DNA of 64,000 nucleotides from Notospermus geniculatus (Eukaryota > Nemertea > Pilidiophora > Heteronemertea > Lineidae). The stretch lies in assembly GCA_002633025.1 (NCBI GenBank), contig NMRB01000123.1:324815-388814 (forward strand), in the 5' to 3' direction. The notes below the pieces were generated by a model, which saw only the letters and a list, made by a program, of their open reading frames with translations, made no database searches and had not been told where the DNA came from. Positions 32,511 through 44,408 of this stretch are shown one piece after another (position 1 is the first letter of the stretch; every line of letters starts with the position of its first letter). A program made the translations under genes and the position numbers.

Positions 32511-32850
32511 CCGTGAATGAATCGAATGGATGAGTGAGGGGAGACGAAGAACAATTTTTGCTGAAAACCTTCGGTGAGATTGCTTTGGGCGACATTTTTG
32601 TCCGCTGTCCGAAATTCAGTGTTATGCTGAGTGGTTTAGAGACCATTCCAATCATCATCACCATAGCTACTGAATTTCTCTCAAGGGAGGGATAAGACAT
32701 TTCGCCGAAGTCGTACGTTTTAGTCAGAAATGAGGTTGAAAGGAAAGTTTGCAACGTCCTGAAGTTAATTGCGACTCATCTCTCAAGGCGATTCAGAGAT
32801 GGTGAGTTGATGACCTCATACGGTCATTTCTACATCTATTTCTACATCTA

Positions 32851-32958
32851 CATTTTAGAATGTTCCTCAACGTAAAAGGAGTTCCTCAAGGCTATTTGAG
32901 AACAATAGCCTTGAGGAACTCCTTTACGTTGAGAAGCATTCTTCTAAAATACAGGGCC
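32851..32958. mobile_element. Hairpin MITE, AGGCCC ends (copy A)
   Basis: The arms TTCCTCAACGTAAAAGGAGT and TCCTCAAGGCTATT fold back on AATAGCCTTGAGGA and ACTCCTTTACGTTGAG. Better-preserved ends are seen in copy B (48240-48354). Confidence 0.7.
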
Positions 32959-33359
32959 TAATCTTATTATACATGTATATTATAAAGCTAACAATATCAT
33001 ATTTGACAATGTTGGGCTTTCACTGTATCAATCTGTTTTATAGATGCTCTGTTCTCACTTCAGACGTTTCTTAACTTTCTTCTTCAAAGTGAACGCGTGT
33101 GTGAACTTTTTGTCGGCTGTTGGCTGTTGTAGAGCGCATGAGCTTGTCTCTCTCTGTGCGGATGACTCCAAGAAATGGCTGCAAGGTACCCTGCCAGATT
33201 ATCAGTAGATTAGTTGTCACCTGTATACAGAAGTTTGTACACAATGATTTAGCCAATCCATGTTGCTCAACCTGAAACCGGTGTAACGTGTTCTTGTGTT
33301 CCCCATATCTCAGAATTCCCATACAAAATACAGCAGGAAAGACCTTGACTTCTCAAAAG

Positions 33360-33482
33360 GGAACGGCCATGTAGATTTAGCAGAATCAGCAGATCTGGCG
33401 GATTTAGCGGATTCTGTATAAAATTGAAGTCAAGGATGAATGGAAACTAATTAAGGCCAATCTACATGGCCAAAGGGAACGG
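33360..33482. repeat. Imperfect inverted-repeat segment (copy A)
   Basis: GGCCATGTAGATT and AATCTACATGGCC are inverted around a centre with short degenerate repeats of AGCAGAATC and GGCGGATTTAGCGGATTC. Copy B carries the same at about 48746-48882. Confidence 0.5.
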
Positions 33483-33526
33483 CAGACACATCTATCATTC
33501 TCCTATTCAGAGTGTACCACATACAA

Positions 33527-33645
33527 TGGCTGATATGAATAAAAGTTAGCAAATGCTTTTACTTCAGGTTTGTACAGCATTGCCTCGTGCATTTGTATTG
33601 CAAAATCCAAGTAAAAGCATTTACTAGTCTTTATTCATGTGGGCC
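33527..33645. mobile_element. Fold-back MITE, family C (copy A)
   Basis: GGCTGATATGAATAAAAGTT and ACTAGTCTTTATTCATG ends with the AGCAAATGCTTTTACTT arms. Copy B: about 48925-49043. Confidence 0.65.
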
Positions 33646-34049
33646 CATGTGGGGAAACATCTGTATGAAGAGGCATTTCTGAAGTTGTCACTTCTGTGAC
33701 TGATCTGACAACTGCAACGTTGATCACCTGAGCGTTCAGATCAAGTCGTACCTGCACGTACATGTACCATTGATGACATAAAGTACACGTACATTCCATT
33801 CATCGTACATTTCAATTTCCTTGGCACTACAGTACATGTAATTGATCTCCTATACTAGCACCTTCCAATCATCTATAGCTTCATGATCAAGCAATATTCT
33901 GTCACTATCGACGCACAGTGCTGTTGTCACGATATGAGTTTCTAAATGTAAATACTTGATTATTTCCTAATACATTACTGTAGTCATAGTGGTTAATACC
34001 AAGTAACATTTGTTGTGGCGATTGGAGGTGCCGCCGTCATTCCAAGTAA

Positions 34050-34321
34050 GGGGCCGTCTCAAAATTGTTTTGATGCCAAAAAAGACGAAGTGGCTTCATC
34101 TGGGGGAGGGAGTTCTCGATTTGGGGAAGCCCACTTCATCATTTTTTGAAAAAAATTGGCATCATTCTTTTTTTACAAGAGAATGGCTTTTTTATATGCA
34201 GTCTTCAGAAAGGAACAAGGTTCTGGCTACATGGGCCTACTATGGACTGTATGAGTCAGAGCTAGAACTTCCCGTATGGATGAAGCCAATGTCAAGTGCC
34301 CACTTCATCTTTTCAAGGGGG
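34050..34321. mobile_element. PIF/Harbinger-like MITE cut by the N gap (copy A)
   Basis: Begins GGGGCCGTCTCAAAATTG after TAA and matches 49879-50150 until the gap begins inside the AAGGGGG run. The homopolymer and the palindromic sequence probably stopped the reads. Confidence 0.75.
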
Positions 34322-34775
34322 NNNNNNNNNNNNNNNNNNNNNNNNNNNNNNNNNNNNNNNNNNNNNNNNNNNNNNNNNNNNNNNNNNNNNNNNNNNNNNN
34401 NNNNNNNNNNNNNNNNNNNNNNNNNNNNNNNNNNNNNNNNNNNNNNNNNNNNNNNNNNNNNNNNNNNNNNNNNNNNNNNNNNNNNNNNNNNNNNNNNNNN
34501 NNNNNNNNNNNNNNNNNNNNNNNNNNNNNNNNNNNNNNNNNNNNNNNNNNNNNNNNNNNNNNNNNNNNNNNNNNNNNNNNNNNNNNNNNNNNNNNNNNNN
34601 NNNNNNNNNNNNNNNNNNNNNNNNNNNNNNNNNNNNNNNNNNNNNNNNNNNNNNNNNNNNNNNNNNNNNNNNNNNNNNNNNNNNNNNNNNNNNNNNNNNN
34701 NNNNNNNNNNNNNNNNNNNNNNNNNNNNNNNNNNNNNNNNNNNNNNNNNNNNNNNNNNNNNNNNNNNNNNNNNNN
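34322..34775. other. Assembly gap (454 N)
   Basis: 454 unresolved bases between copy A and the sequence leading into copy B. Any frame crossing it is meaningless. Confidence 0.99.
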
Positions 34776-35346
34776 TGATCACAAGATGATGATCAACCTC
34801 GTCACCATGAATTAGTGCTAGCTGTGGTCTCACTAACCACTGGGGGCCATCCAGGCTACCAATGGTGAATGCTTGTAGGGCTCACAATATCATCATGACA
34901 TATATAACTGATACATTGTCTGAAGTCAAGGCCTCAGCCTGTTCCAGTTTCAGTTTTCAGATGTGACAAAATTGATATGGCCACAGGGGCTGTCTCAGAA
35001 GTACCGGTAGTCCTATTGTCTACTTGACCAATAGTGGGATTTATTTAGTAAGCTTAGGCCTACTGATACAAAATGCGAAAGAGGCATTTTCTTTTGAGAT
35101 TTTAAAAATATTTCTCACCTCATCCGCCACTTAGTAAGGTCATCTGGACTTCCCTCACCGAAATCCAGTATGAAAACCGATATAAAACCAGTACTGATCC
35201 AGTAAGGCTGCCCAGTAAAGAAACCCAACCTATCCCAGTAAGAAACCTGACCTTCCCAGTAAAAGGCCAGTAAGGATCCAGCATGTCCCCAGTAAGGATC
35301 CAGTAGTAATTTAAATTTTTGGACCCCCTGGAGCCTTACTGGTAAA
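34776..35346. other. Sequence unique to the left of copy B; degenerate CCAGTAAG repeat
   Basis: No match to the sequence left of copy A. The last 210 bases (about 35130-35343) contain ten or so copies of CCAGTAAG, CCAGTA or AAGGATCCAGTA in loose tandem, closed by the inverted CTTACTGG. This may be a degenerate satellite or the end of an element. No exon is recognised. Confidence 0.5.
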
Positions 35347-35945
35347 TGGTTGTTTGCAATGTTATTTGCGGTACATTTCGATCCTCTGTTGCTTCAGTCG
35401 CTTATGACACTAGCAAATCGTACAGTTGCATTTTGGTCGAAATTTATTTTTAGTCCCATATCTGTGGGATGTCGTTGGAGAAATCAGAGAAAATTGGGCT
35501 TAGACCCACTTACCTGTGCGAGTTGCTGTTTTTTCTCTTTATTCGTTTTGTTACTGTCGTCTTCGATCTGTCTTATCTTATCTGTCTGATATTTCAATTC
35601 GAATGGGGTCATTCAGCACTTTAAGTTGTTTTCTGCCCAGGAAGCCATTTTCGGCGAACCTGACACAAGCGAACCCAGATCACCTATTTCATGTATCATT
35701 CCCCTTTTCTACTACATTCGCAACCGCGTATCTTGCTTCAAATATTCCTGCATGTTAAGCTGTATTTTAGAATGAAGGATCTTTCTGCACTGCTATGATA
35801 CCCTAGTTAGTTCGTTCATCAACAGAGATACAATTACCGAGATTTACCGAGTTCGGGTTTACCAACACCACGCGAAGTGTTACTTGCGTGCCCGCTGGTG
35901 AGCAAAAGCGAGTTTCGCAACGGCCCAGTTTAGGCATCGACAATA

Positions 35946-36098
35946 GGGAGGCTTAGAAATCAAACGACAACGTAAACTTTAACGACAACGTTATTTTTGT
36001 GCCGAAAATACAATATAAAATCTGGCGAAAATGTACATACTATGAAAAATCGACGTTGTCGTAAAGTTTACGTTTATCGTTTGATTTCTAAACCTCCC
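35946..36098. mobile_element. Hairpin MITE, family H (copy B)
   Basis: Counterpart of 20558-20707 with small indels (for example a TACA insertion in the loop). Confidence 0.75.
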
Positions 36099-36326
36099 TA
36101 GTGTTTAGCGAGGATGCCTTCCATTCCTTCCATGTCTACTCGAGCAAACGGTGAATACTTGCTAAACGTTGTCGTACACCGTACCGGGCCCTTGCGAAAA
36201 CTCAATATACCCCGTACGTTTGGTATTATGACGGCAATAAATGCAGGAATTATGGCATTATAAGCGGAGGAGAAGATTTTGACGGTTCTGTCCCATACGC
36301 TAAACGCTTGATCCGGTTCCTTATTA

Positions 36327-36444
36327 GGGAGGTTTTGCAAGCGCCCGGTTAGGCCATACGACGACGTTGATCTATTGTTTGGGTATACCCACACAATAGA
36401 TAAACGTCGTCGTAGGGCCTAACCGGGCGCTTGCGAAACCTCCC
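36327..36444. mobile_element. Hairpin MITE, family G (copy B)
   Basis: Counterpart of 20932-21049, same length, a few substitutions. Confidence 0.78.
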
Positions 36445-38127
36445 TATTATTATTGACGGCGTCCGCTCGTTCTGTCAACCAACCGTCTGGCTTTAACTGC
36501 TGACTGCCTCCTTTTGATTGTCACCTTTGAAAGATTCTGCACGCATGCACCTCACAAACTCAACAGAAAAACTGAACAATATTCTCGTAGAATTTTCATT
36601 CCTGACGCCTACCTGTTGGGATAGTGGCTTTTTCAGTACACCCCGAAGATCAGCAGCACCAAAACGCCCTCCAAATATATCAATGCATGCATACATGTAC
36701 GTCACACCATTAGTCATCAGTTCTTATTTTAATGTACTCACTACTCACCAGATTTGTACTCACTACCAGATTTGATGGCTATGCTGTATACTGCAATATC
36801 TACAGGAACTACATGTAATACGACACCATGGCATGAGAAAAACGCACTGCACTCACTACTCAGACTGGTATATTCGTTCGATCACTTCAGAATAGCGTTG
36901 GGAGCTAGAATGCTTTTCGAATTACATGTCTTCCAATATTTTTCTTGAATGTAACTTGTAATCATTTCTGTATAAATGATATCGTACTTTTCAGAAATCT
37001 TCAAAGAATATTTTTCATTCTGATTACTCACTTTTCATGCATATTGTAATCAAATTTAGAGCAATTTGAATTCAATTATCTCTTCTATCTGGCTGATGAA
37101 TTTGCTACCGTACTATCCTATACATATCACCGGTAGCCGGTATTACTTATAAATTGAGTTTCTACTTTCTATCTAGTTTTCTTGTTCACTGGGTTTTTCT
37201 CCAAAATGTGAACTTGCTATGTTGTAAGCAAATAAGGTCAACGAAGGCGAGACAAATCGTTCTTATAATATAGTTGTAATGTAGACTGCTACATTTACTT
37301 CTTCTCTGTTTCTCATATTCATTAGTCAGGTTTTCTGAATATACATTTACATTTACATCACTCTTGGATCCTTATCACACTATTAGCTGGACATTACATG
37401 TATATTTTCCTGCATGTAAATGCCTATTTCCCGTTCATTCTATGCATGGTGATAGTAATTTTTTCTGTTGCGGGCTTCTCTTGACGAATAGGTTAGAGCT
37501 ATCACGCATCGCAAGTCTTGAGAGATCATCTTAACATTGAGTCCAAAGAAGTTCATCCCATCTTCATTCTGAATGCTTGTTGTAACCTTCTTTCTATCCA
37601 GATGTAGCTGACCTGATTTCATATTTTGAAAGGGGCGGTTTGAGTCTGATATTTTGAAATGACCAGTAGGTATAAGTAGGAATGCAAATGGGATGGCTGG
37701 ATTGGACCAGCTTTTGCTTACCGCCGAACCATGGCTGTCTCATCATCTGCCGCTTCTACTCCATTTAGATTAACCCCTTCTGCTCTCTGACCTCTTCATG
37801 CTTCAAAACTGACGCGGTCACTGCCAAGCAGAACTGGCACTCCGAATGCCAAATCCTTTCATACATGTATCACTGACGGTGATCGTGTCATTTGAAGCGA
37901 AGTTTACGATCGACCTCTTTGGTGATGGTATTTCGATAGCAGTCCAAAATCCACTGTTGAATACCAAAAAAATGTTCTATAATACCACTTTACGCATGTT
38001 GAAATTCCAAAGACTTATACGTTGGAATTTCACCACTTGTTGAAAAATGCTACACTTTCCAAGCATGAAAAACCCAACTCAACGTGTTTGAAAGAAACTG
38101 ACGATCTTAAGAAGAAATAAGTTTCTA

Positions 38128-38214
38128 CAGGGTGGGCCAGAGAAAGTGTCCCTCGAACAATAGGGAAACAATAAAATGCTATTGTTCGAGGGACACTTTC
38201 TCTGGCCCACCCTG
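38128..38214. mobile_element. Perfect hairpin MITE, mariner-like ends (copy B)
   Basis: Counterpart of 22740-22826; arms still perfectly complementary, TA flanks. Confidence 0.8.
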
Positions 38215-38997
38215 TAGAGATTTCGGCACTATGGAAGTGTTATTCTTTTTCAACTTCTAAACACTCACAAACACTATTCGCCTCAAAAGCTGCATTCACA
38301 TGTGTGCGGTTTTCCGACAACAACAGCGCGACCTCGTAAAGGCAGCAACAACAAAAAATCGGTTGCATTATTAAGAAATCGGGGTACACGCAGCCATGAC
38401 GACAACGCAATGACTATCTGGATATTTTTCGATTAAATAGATTTTTCGGCGACTTTGTGCCGTAGTCGAACATCATCAGTCGTACGGTGAAAAGTCGTAC
38501 GGATAAATGACGTCAGTGCTCCAGCAAAGCACGTGCACGAGAGGTGAATGGAACTCGTGTAGTGTGGTCTCCGGTTTTATACCTCGACGGTACCGTTGCT
38601 GCTGCCCTTCTTGGTCCCGTTGTCAATGTCGGAATGACGGACACATCTGAAGGTAGCTCACACTTACGCTTGCCACACACAAACGCGTGCTGTCCAAACC
38701 ACATTTCGTCCAGAGAAGCCAGAGCAGTTGACTCCTGCATGAACAAAACATTTAAATTATCCTCAGCGCTTTTCAATTTAATTCTTGAAGTGCTTTTTGG
38801 AATTCAAAGTAATGGCTTCTTCATCAATCTTGTCTCGTGATTTTAGAATTGCACTTTTCCTTCATTCATATTTCTCTTAAAATTTCTGTCGTTTGGTGAA
38901 GGCTTTAATTATCAGTAAGGCTATCACTGATGTATACAACACATGTATACATGTACTCTATTACACAAAAACTGGATTAGGCCATGTAAAAAATTAG

Positions 38998-39291
38998 TTG
39001 GTTAGCATCCCTTCCCGCCATTGAAATCACCCCCTCCTCAACATTTTTTTTTAATTTTCAAAAAATCTTCCAAAAAACTGCCAAAAGAGTGATAAAACTG
39101 TAGACTGGGATGCTTAAATAAAACAACACAATTTTAAATTCATACCTATTTTAATTCATAGCTATTACATTTGGAATTTCCCTCAGGTTGCCATGAGAAC
39201 CATGGTAACATGCATCTCAAACTCAATAAAAAAAATTTTAAAAACCTCCCACCCTCCTAAAAAAATTGAGAGTGGAAGGATGCCAACCAAC
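38998..39291. mobile_element. MITE, GTTGG(A/T)TAGCATCC family (copy B)
   Basis: Counterpart of 23610-23910; ends TTGGTTAGCATCC and GGATGCCAACCAA. Confidence 0.65.
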
Positions 39292-39497
39292 TATTTGTTT
39301 ACATGGCCTTACTACACTAGATTTGCATCAGGCTATCTCTCCTTTCTATAACAGTATATAAAACGTGCCACAATATCGATCTGACCAAAATTTATCAATG
39401 GGCTCTGACCAAAATTTATCAGACTTGCGCAGAAAGTTGCTATTGCTGTTCCCGTATTAAATAATGATTGATATTAATTTATCCGTGTACATTTCAG

Positions 39498-39616
39498 GTG
39501 CATATTACTGTCTCAATATGGCCATGATTACATTGTCTACCTTCCTCTCCGTCATAGTCATCAATCTGTACTTCCGAGGTGATAAACGAAATAGAGTGCC
39601 AGCATGGCTAAAAAGG
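39498..39616 (+). CDS. nAChR alpha-type subunit, TM3 exon (copy B)
   Basis: The same 119-bp TM3 exon as 24284-24402, with acceptor cgtgtacatttcag and donor gtaagg. The coding sequence shows no amino-acid change from copy A. It lies about 1.0 kb upstream of the TM4 exon at 40634 in phase 0, so this copy gives a complete 3' half of the gene. In a correct assembly the two TM3 exons are probably one locus. Confidence 0.88.
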
Positions 39617-39676
39617 GTAAGGTTGATACATCGGTGTATGGAGTGAATGGAAAGATATCAACTTTATATAATAATA

Positions 39677-39837
39677 GGATCAGTCAGCCGCGCATATTGC
39701 CGAAAGATGGCAGCAAAGTTCTAGCGGACCAATACACAGGAAACTCCACATGTTGGTGCTCGGTCGAGCATGAATGGGTCTGCTATGCATTGAATTGGGC
39801 CATAGTGACACCTGTTGGTCAACCCACTGACAGCTCC
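39677..39837. mobile_element. MITE family N, present only in copy B
   Basis: TA-flanked, ends GGATCAGTCAGCCGCGC and CTGACAGCTCC. The matching intron position in copy A lacks it and instead holds a fragment with CACTCTTAGCAAAAAGG and AGAACC words (about 24452-24545). Confidence 0.75.
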
Positions 39838-40633
39838 TATTATGTGGGATACATGTACACGTATAGATAGGCCTACTCCTATGCTCTATATTCTAAAGTT
39901 CGCAAAATAATCAGCTGGTCTGCGTGATTCTTTATTGTTGAAGTTGAATACCACCATATACAGGAATCAAACATAAAGGTTCAACTTATAAATTAAGCAT
40001 TTCATAAATGTGGACAATATCCCTTTAAACTTCAACAGATTTTCATTCTGACTCTTTCATATGATAGGCAAGGTCCTTCTGTATGTTTAGTGCAAATTTT
40101 GTTGAATTCTGATGAATTGATATTAGGCTACAACAGGACCCGAACTAATAAGAACCTCACGAACGATGATGGTGCACCGTCATCTGTGTACATTGAATAG
40201 ACTAGTACATACATTTACACATGGAACACTAATGGTGTTGAAAAAAACTCTGTTATCCTCCGAAAAGGAATTCAAGGCATCAAGTTGACTGATTCCTGTT
40301 CCCCACCACCACAAAATTAGTTGAAGCTCCTGCCTATTACGTAAAGCCAAAATTCAGGCAGTGAGAGACATCTGGTGGCAACACATGAAGTGTATCCCAT
40401 AGTTACTTCATCGTTCGCAGTTAAACCTTTATGTTTGATTACTTTATGATATCACTGAATGTGACATTTTCGGCTATGATGAGAAGACAAGTCACTGAAT
40501 GATTTTAGGAGAGATCTCGAGGGAAAAAAGGGAACTTGCTTTTGGTAAATGCCTTTTTCTGTGCATATGCCTTTTATTGAACTAGACCATTCCTTTATGG
40601 TTATTAAATCCGGTATCCCGTTTCTTCTTGCAG

Positions 40634-41077
40634 ATATTCCTTGACTTTTTTGCTCGGTTACTTTGCATGCGAAGTGACATGCCCGTAAAAGACCCTGAAC
40701 GCAACCATACGCGCCTAGAGCACGTCCGTGGTGACGGGAAAGGAAAAGGCCATAAAAAGATAAAGTGCCCTGAACTTAAGTATAATAAATTTCAAATGTA
40801 TGACGTATTTAGAGACGGAGCACAGGCTAGAAATCACACGGAGTCAACTTCGCCGGATAAGTCGCCAATTCACCTGAGCCACTCCCTGGAGAGTGACGTC
40901 AAAGAGATTCGGAGGCAGCTACGTGCAATGCTGGGCCGGGTGCATGACAAGGACGCTGTGCAAAAAATAGCTCAGGAGTGGCGAACTGTGGCCCTTGTTT
41001 TAGATCGAATATTTTTCTTCTGTTATCTGACTGCCACAGTTGTGTCGCTTGCTACAATTTTTCCACGAACTAGCTGA
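40634..41077 (+). CDS. nAChR alpha-type subunit, last exon: cytoplasmic loop and TM4
   Basis: Terminal exon after ttcttcttgcag, in phase 0 with the TM3 exon, ending at TGA. It opens IFLDFFARLLCMR, the amphipathic helix after TM3. A variable loop follows (RGDGKGKGHKKIK, basic; a Ser/Thr/Pro stretch near TESTSPDKSP). Then comes the MA helix (SDVKEIRRQLRAMLGRV through QKIAQEWRTVALVLDRIFF) and TM4 (FFCYLTATVVSLATIF), ending PRTS. EWRTVALVLDRIFF corresponds to the EWK-A-VVDRL block before TM4 in nicotinic receptors. At 147 codons it carries a short cytoplasmic loop. No counterpart exists in copy A, because of the join at 25332. Confidence 0.93.
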   Translation: MFLDFFARLLCMRSDMPVKDPERNHTRLEHVRGDGKGKGHKKIKCPELKYNKFQMYDVFRDGAQARNHTESTSPDKSPIHLSHSLESDVKEIRRQLRAMLGRVHDKDAVQKIAQEWRTVALVLDRIFFFCYLTATVVSLATIFPRTS

Positions 41078-41486
41078 CATGGCGGCGCGAAGACAAAGCG
41101 TGATAAACAAAACTATTGCATGTGTGATAGCGTTGCTATCTCAAGGGGTTTTTACATTATTTGGTACGCTTGTGTGTAAGAACGCACTTAAAGCGTCCAG
41201 ACCTGTAGATCTGTGATTATCTACTCATCTGACGGAATATAATGCGTTTCTACCGCAGTATCTGATGAATGTGCGCTTTAAATGACATAACCTGATTGCG
41301 GAACGGTGATAATGCGCATGCCTGAACAAACTCGACTTTGACATAACAAGCTGCTGACGACGTATAGATAACAAATCCTGAGTATTTTCAAATATGATTT
41401 TTGTTCCAGGTTATTCCACAACCCATTCATTCAGCATTTGTAAATATAAGACATTTCAGTACGCGTGGCGAACAAAGTACATTAAA
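41078..41486 (+). other. Probable nAChR 3' untranslated region
   Basis: Sequence after the receptor stop codon. It contains GATAAACAAAAC soon after the stop but no clear AATAAA. A hairpin MITE begins at 41487. The transcript end is not visible. Confidence 0.4.
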
Positions 41487-41747
41487 AGGGAGTAAGAAAT
41501 AATAGTGGAAAATAAAACGTGGGAAATTTTTGGATTTTGGTGGAAATTTCCAATTTCTCAAATTGGGAGAAAATATTTTCCCATTTTGAGAAATTTTCTT
41601 GACATGACATGGGATTTTGTCTGATTTTTCGGGCCATATTTCTCAAAATGGGAAAAAAAATTCTCCCAATGTGAGAAATTGGAAATTTCGCGCAAAATTC
41701 CAAAATTTTCCACTTCTTATTTTCCGCTTTTGTTTCTTACTCCCTTA
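41487..41747. mobile_element. AT-rich hairpin MITE (copy B, intact)
   Basis: Ends AAGGGAGTAAGAAA and TTTCTTACTCCCTT. Inner fold-back built from GTGGAAAATAAAACG, GGAAATTTCCAATTTCTC and their complements. It sits about 400 bases after the receptor stop codon. Confidence 0.7.
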
Positions 41748-41755
41748 CATGTAAT

Positions 41756-41881
41756 AAGAGTTTTTGCAAAGTTCCCCAACGCAAATGGGAACGCCGACGC
41801 GGTTCTTCGAAGCCACGAAGAGAACACCGAACAAAAGGACAGCAGTTCGCATTACAGTTTCGGGGCTTTGCCAAAAATCTC
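41756..41881. mobile_element. Diverged family F hairpin MITE (copy B)
   Basis: Counterpart of 25567-25685. Confidence 0.6.
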
Positions 41882-42496
41882 TAGTCACTGATTAACTTTT
41901 CGCGAAATCAAGTACGGTAGATTCTACGTAGTTGCTTGTCGGGCAAGTACTGTCTCTTATCGCGTAGGTGTTCGTCTCGGCTTTTGAATAGCAGTGGACA
42001 TGTTGGGTTTCGTCTAAGTATATAAGACTGAGACTCGTGGTACACTTGGGGTTCAGGGTTTTTTACAGCCATCCTCATTTTGATACAAATAGCACTTTCA
42101 CTGATATACATGTAGGCATATTTCACGAAAATGAGCACTGAAGGAGGCTGGTCATTTCTAGAGATAAATATGAATAGCCAACACAAATCTGTGTCATAAT
42201 GTATGATGTATAAAATAGGTTATACGAATTCGTTTAACGACGTACCGGCGGTACACAAATCGTAGCAGATCATCCGAATGCTAATAGAGTCACATGAATA
42301 TGCATAGCGATCTATGATAATTATGATAAGTTAGAAAATCCCATCGGTGACGTGATCTATAAGTAAATCACGCTGTCGATCTCGGGAATACGAGATGTCA
42401 TAGTTTGGGTTTTTTTAGTACTTGACATGATGCAAACGATGTAATATAGCAGTCGAAGCCTAATAAATGTCGCTTGTCGTCCCTGGGATAGATTAA

Positions 42497-42680
42497 AGCG
42501 AACTGATATCGAAAAAATTTGATTTAGAAATAGAGTTTGAAAGGGGACGAATTTTCGGGAAAAAATGTAAACAAACTTCTCCAGAATGTCAACAAAGAAA
42601 TGTTCGTGCATTCTGATTGGCTGAAATTTTGTGTTTACAAACACCAGCCAAATGTAAATAAAATCCACTATCAATTCGCT
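42497..42680. mobile_element. TTAA-flanked MITE, family L (copy B)
   Basis: Counterpart of 26300-26484, TTAA on both sides. Confidence 0.7.
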
Positions 42681-43010
42681 TTAAATAGGAGGGAATCTTG
42701 GGGGTTTTAATGTGAAAATTATTCATCCCAAGCGTCATTGCTGAAATGCTGTACAGTTTGCAATATAAATAGCATCGCGTATAGACATTTCAAATTCAAA
42801 TGCTTGGTCTACCTGCCTTCCTCAGTTTGACGCATGAACGGGCGGTGATGTGATGTAGCTTAGACAGTGCAACCCGTGTGACTGAAATCCTTCAACACTC
42901 GACAAATCAGTGGAACAAAAGTGTAAAAAGTTGGAAAATCTGTGGATGAGTTATCGTTATTTCTTACTAAAGCATGTTACATTTTCGGAAGATTGTTTAT
43001 TATAATTTAA

Positions 43011-43217
43011 AGGGAGACTCCACTCATTGTGTAAAATTTTGAATTTTTGAAATATCGCTAATACACTAAATCCATTGATATCGGCAACATGTCGTATTTT
43101 TATTAAATCAGGAAACTCATCATTTTAAGTATTGACACCAGTGACATCACAATTCATGGCATTAGTCTCTATGAATTGATAAAAATTCAAAAGCTTACCA
43201 ATGAGTGGAGTCTCCGT
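43011..43217. mobile_element. TTAA-flanked MITE, family E (copy B, internally deleted)
   Basis: Same ends as 26807-27149 but about 136 bases shorter. The sequence jumps from TTAAGTATT directly to GACACCAGTGACATCAC, with TATT shared at the breakpoint, so the deletion probably arose at a short direct repeat. Confidence 0.75.
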
Positions 43218-43995
43218 TTAAGGAAAATATCTACGTCACCCTCCGTTTTAAATGCGTCAACAGCAATAGATAAGTTTAGACTGCTTCCATCCATGATTCA
43301 AATTGTGTGGGGGGTGAGAAATTTTGTGCTTCCATGAATAAACCTTGACATTCAATCGTGCACAGCTGTATTAAGTTGTTTTGATACCGCCAATAGGGTT
43401 GCGTGTTTTTTTATTTCAAGAAAGACATAAGCTAGAGTATGAGTGGTATACTGTACGGTATATAATAGATGTCGCATTGCAGCAAAATCACAGCCATTCA
43501 ATGTGTACGTGTATGTCCATGCTATAGCGTTCTCAAAACTCTATCACACACATAAATTTCATATCATGATTGCGTACATGTACAAGTTGTTTGTAGTGTC
43601 TAGTCAAAATGCTAAAGTGCGATTCACTTAAATGTACATACGCTGTCGGTTGTACCACGAGCTGAACTCTGTGGACGCTACGACCGTTTACCCATGCACA
43701 GTCACGTTTATAGCCATCATAGGGAATAGTTTAGGGCACTTTTTGAAAGAGGATAAAAAGTAGCATTTGGTCTTATTAGGTGTACATACTCAACAACCAT
43801 TTAAAGATCGAATGCCACAAGTTTCCAGCTCCCACCACACACAGATACATATTCTTCACATCTTCAATAAGACAAATTACTAATGACGTGTAGAATTTCC
43901 TATAATGTAACGTATGACAGACCACGTAACCACGTTGAGCATTACGTATACCGGGCGTATACCTTATGAACAAAAATGGACGGTAAAGAAACATT

Positions 43996-44114
43996 GGGTC
44001 ATATGAATAAAGACTAGCAAATGCTTTTACTTCAGATTTGTACAGCATTGTCTTGTGCATTTGTATTGCAAAATTCAAGTAAAAGCATTCTACTAGTCTT
44101 TATTCACATGACCC
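43996..44114. mobile_element. Fold-back MITE, family C (copy B)
   Basis: 119 bp. Ends GGGTCATATGAATAAAGAC and GTCTTTATTCACATGACCC. The best-preserved member of the family in this window. Confidence 0.8.
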
Positions 44115-44280
44115 AAAGACTTGTAGGGTTTTACTTCAGTTCTCGGTGCAAAATGTATTAGTGGGTCACAGTACAAACATAAAGTACTGGTAAACCATTT
44201 ACTAGATTGAATGGATTACCATATCGCAAATGTTCACATATCAATACAAAAGGGCGTTTAGCTTGGCTCAAATTAAAATA

Positions 44281-44408
44281 GGGAGTTTTTGCAAAGCCCC
44301 CGAAACGCTGACGCGAACGTCTATCCTATTGTTCGCTGCTCCCTTCGTGACATCGAACAATGGGATTGGCGTTCGCGTTGGCGTTTCGGGGGCTTTGCGA
44401 AAACTCCC
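44281..44408. mobile_element. Hairpin MITE, family F (copy B)
   Basis: GGGAGTTTTTGCAAAGCCCC and GGGGCTTTGCGAAAACTCCC ends, 128 bp, TA flanks. Counterpart of 28211-28338. Confidence 0.78.

Larger units (their letters stand above)
19959..34321. repeat. Copy A of a ~14.5-kb near-identical block (probable haplotype copy)
   Basis: This block is collinear with 35347-50150; the starting offset is 15388. Both begin at TGGTTGTTTGCA and share nearly every base by eye. Differences are short indels, microsatellite length and whole-transposon presence or absence. Copy A ends in the 454-N gap and lacks about 1 kb with the TM4 exon at the single N (25332). The pattern is that of two divergent alleles assembled in tandem, although a recent segmental duplication is not excluded. 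Confidence 0.85.

Noticed and set aside
32116-32754. 212-codon minus-strand frame, kept in copy B (47492-48157)
   Set aside because: Retention between A and B reflects near identity of the copies, not selection. A hairpin MITE lies in the middle, and the two versions end differently after an indel.
34010-34833. Long frames spanning the N gap
   Set aside because: They consist of unresolved bases and have no meaning.
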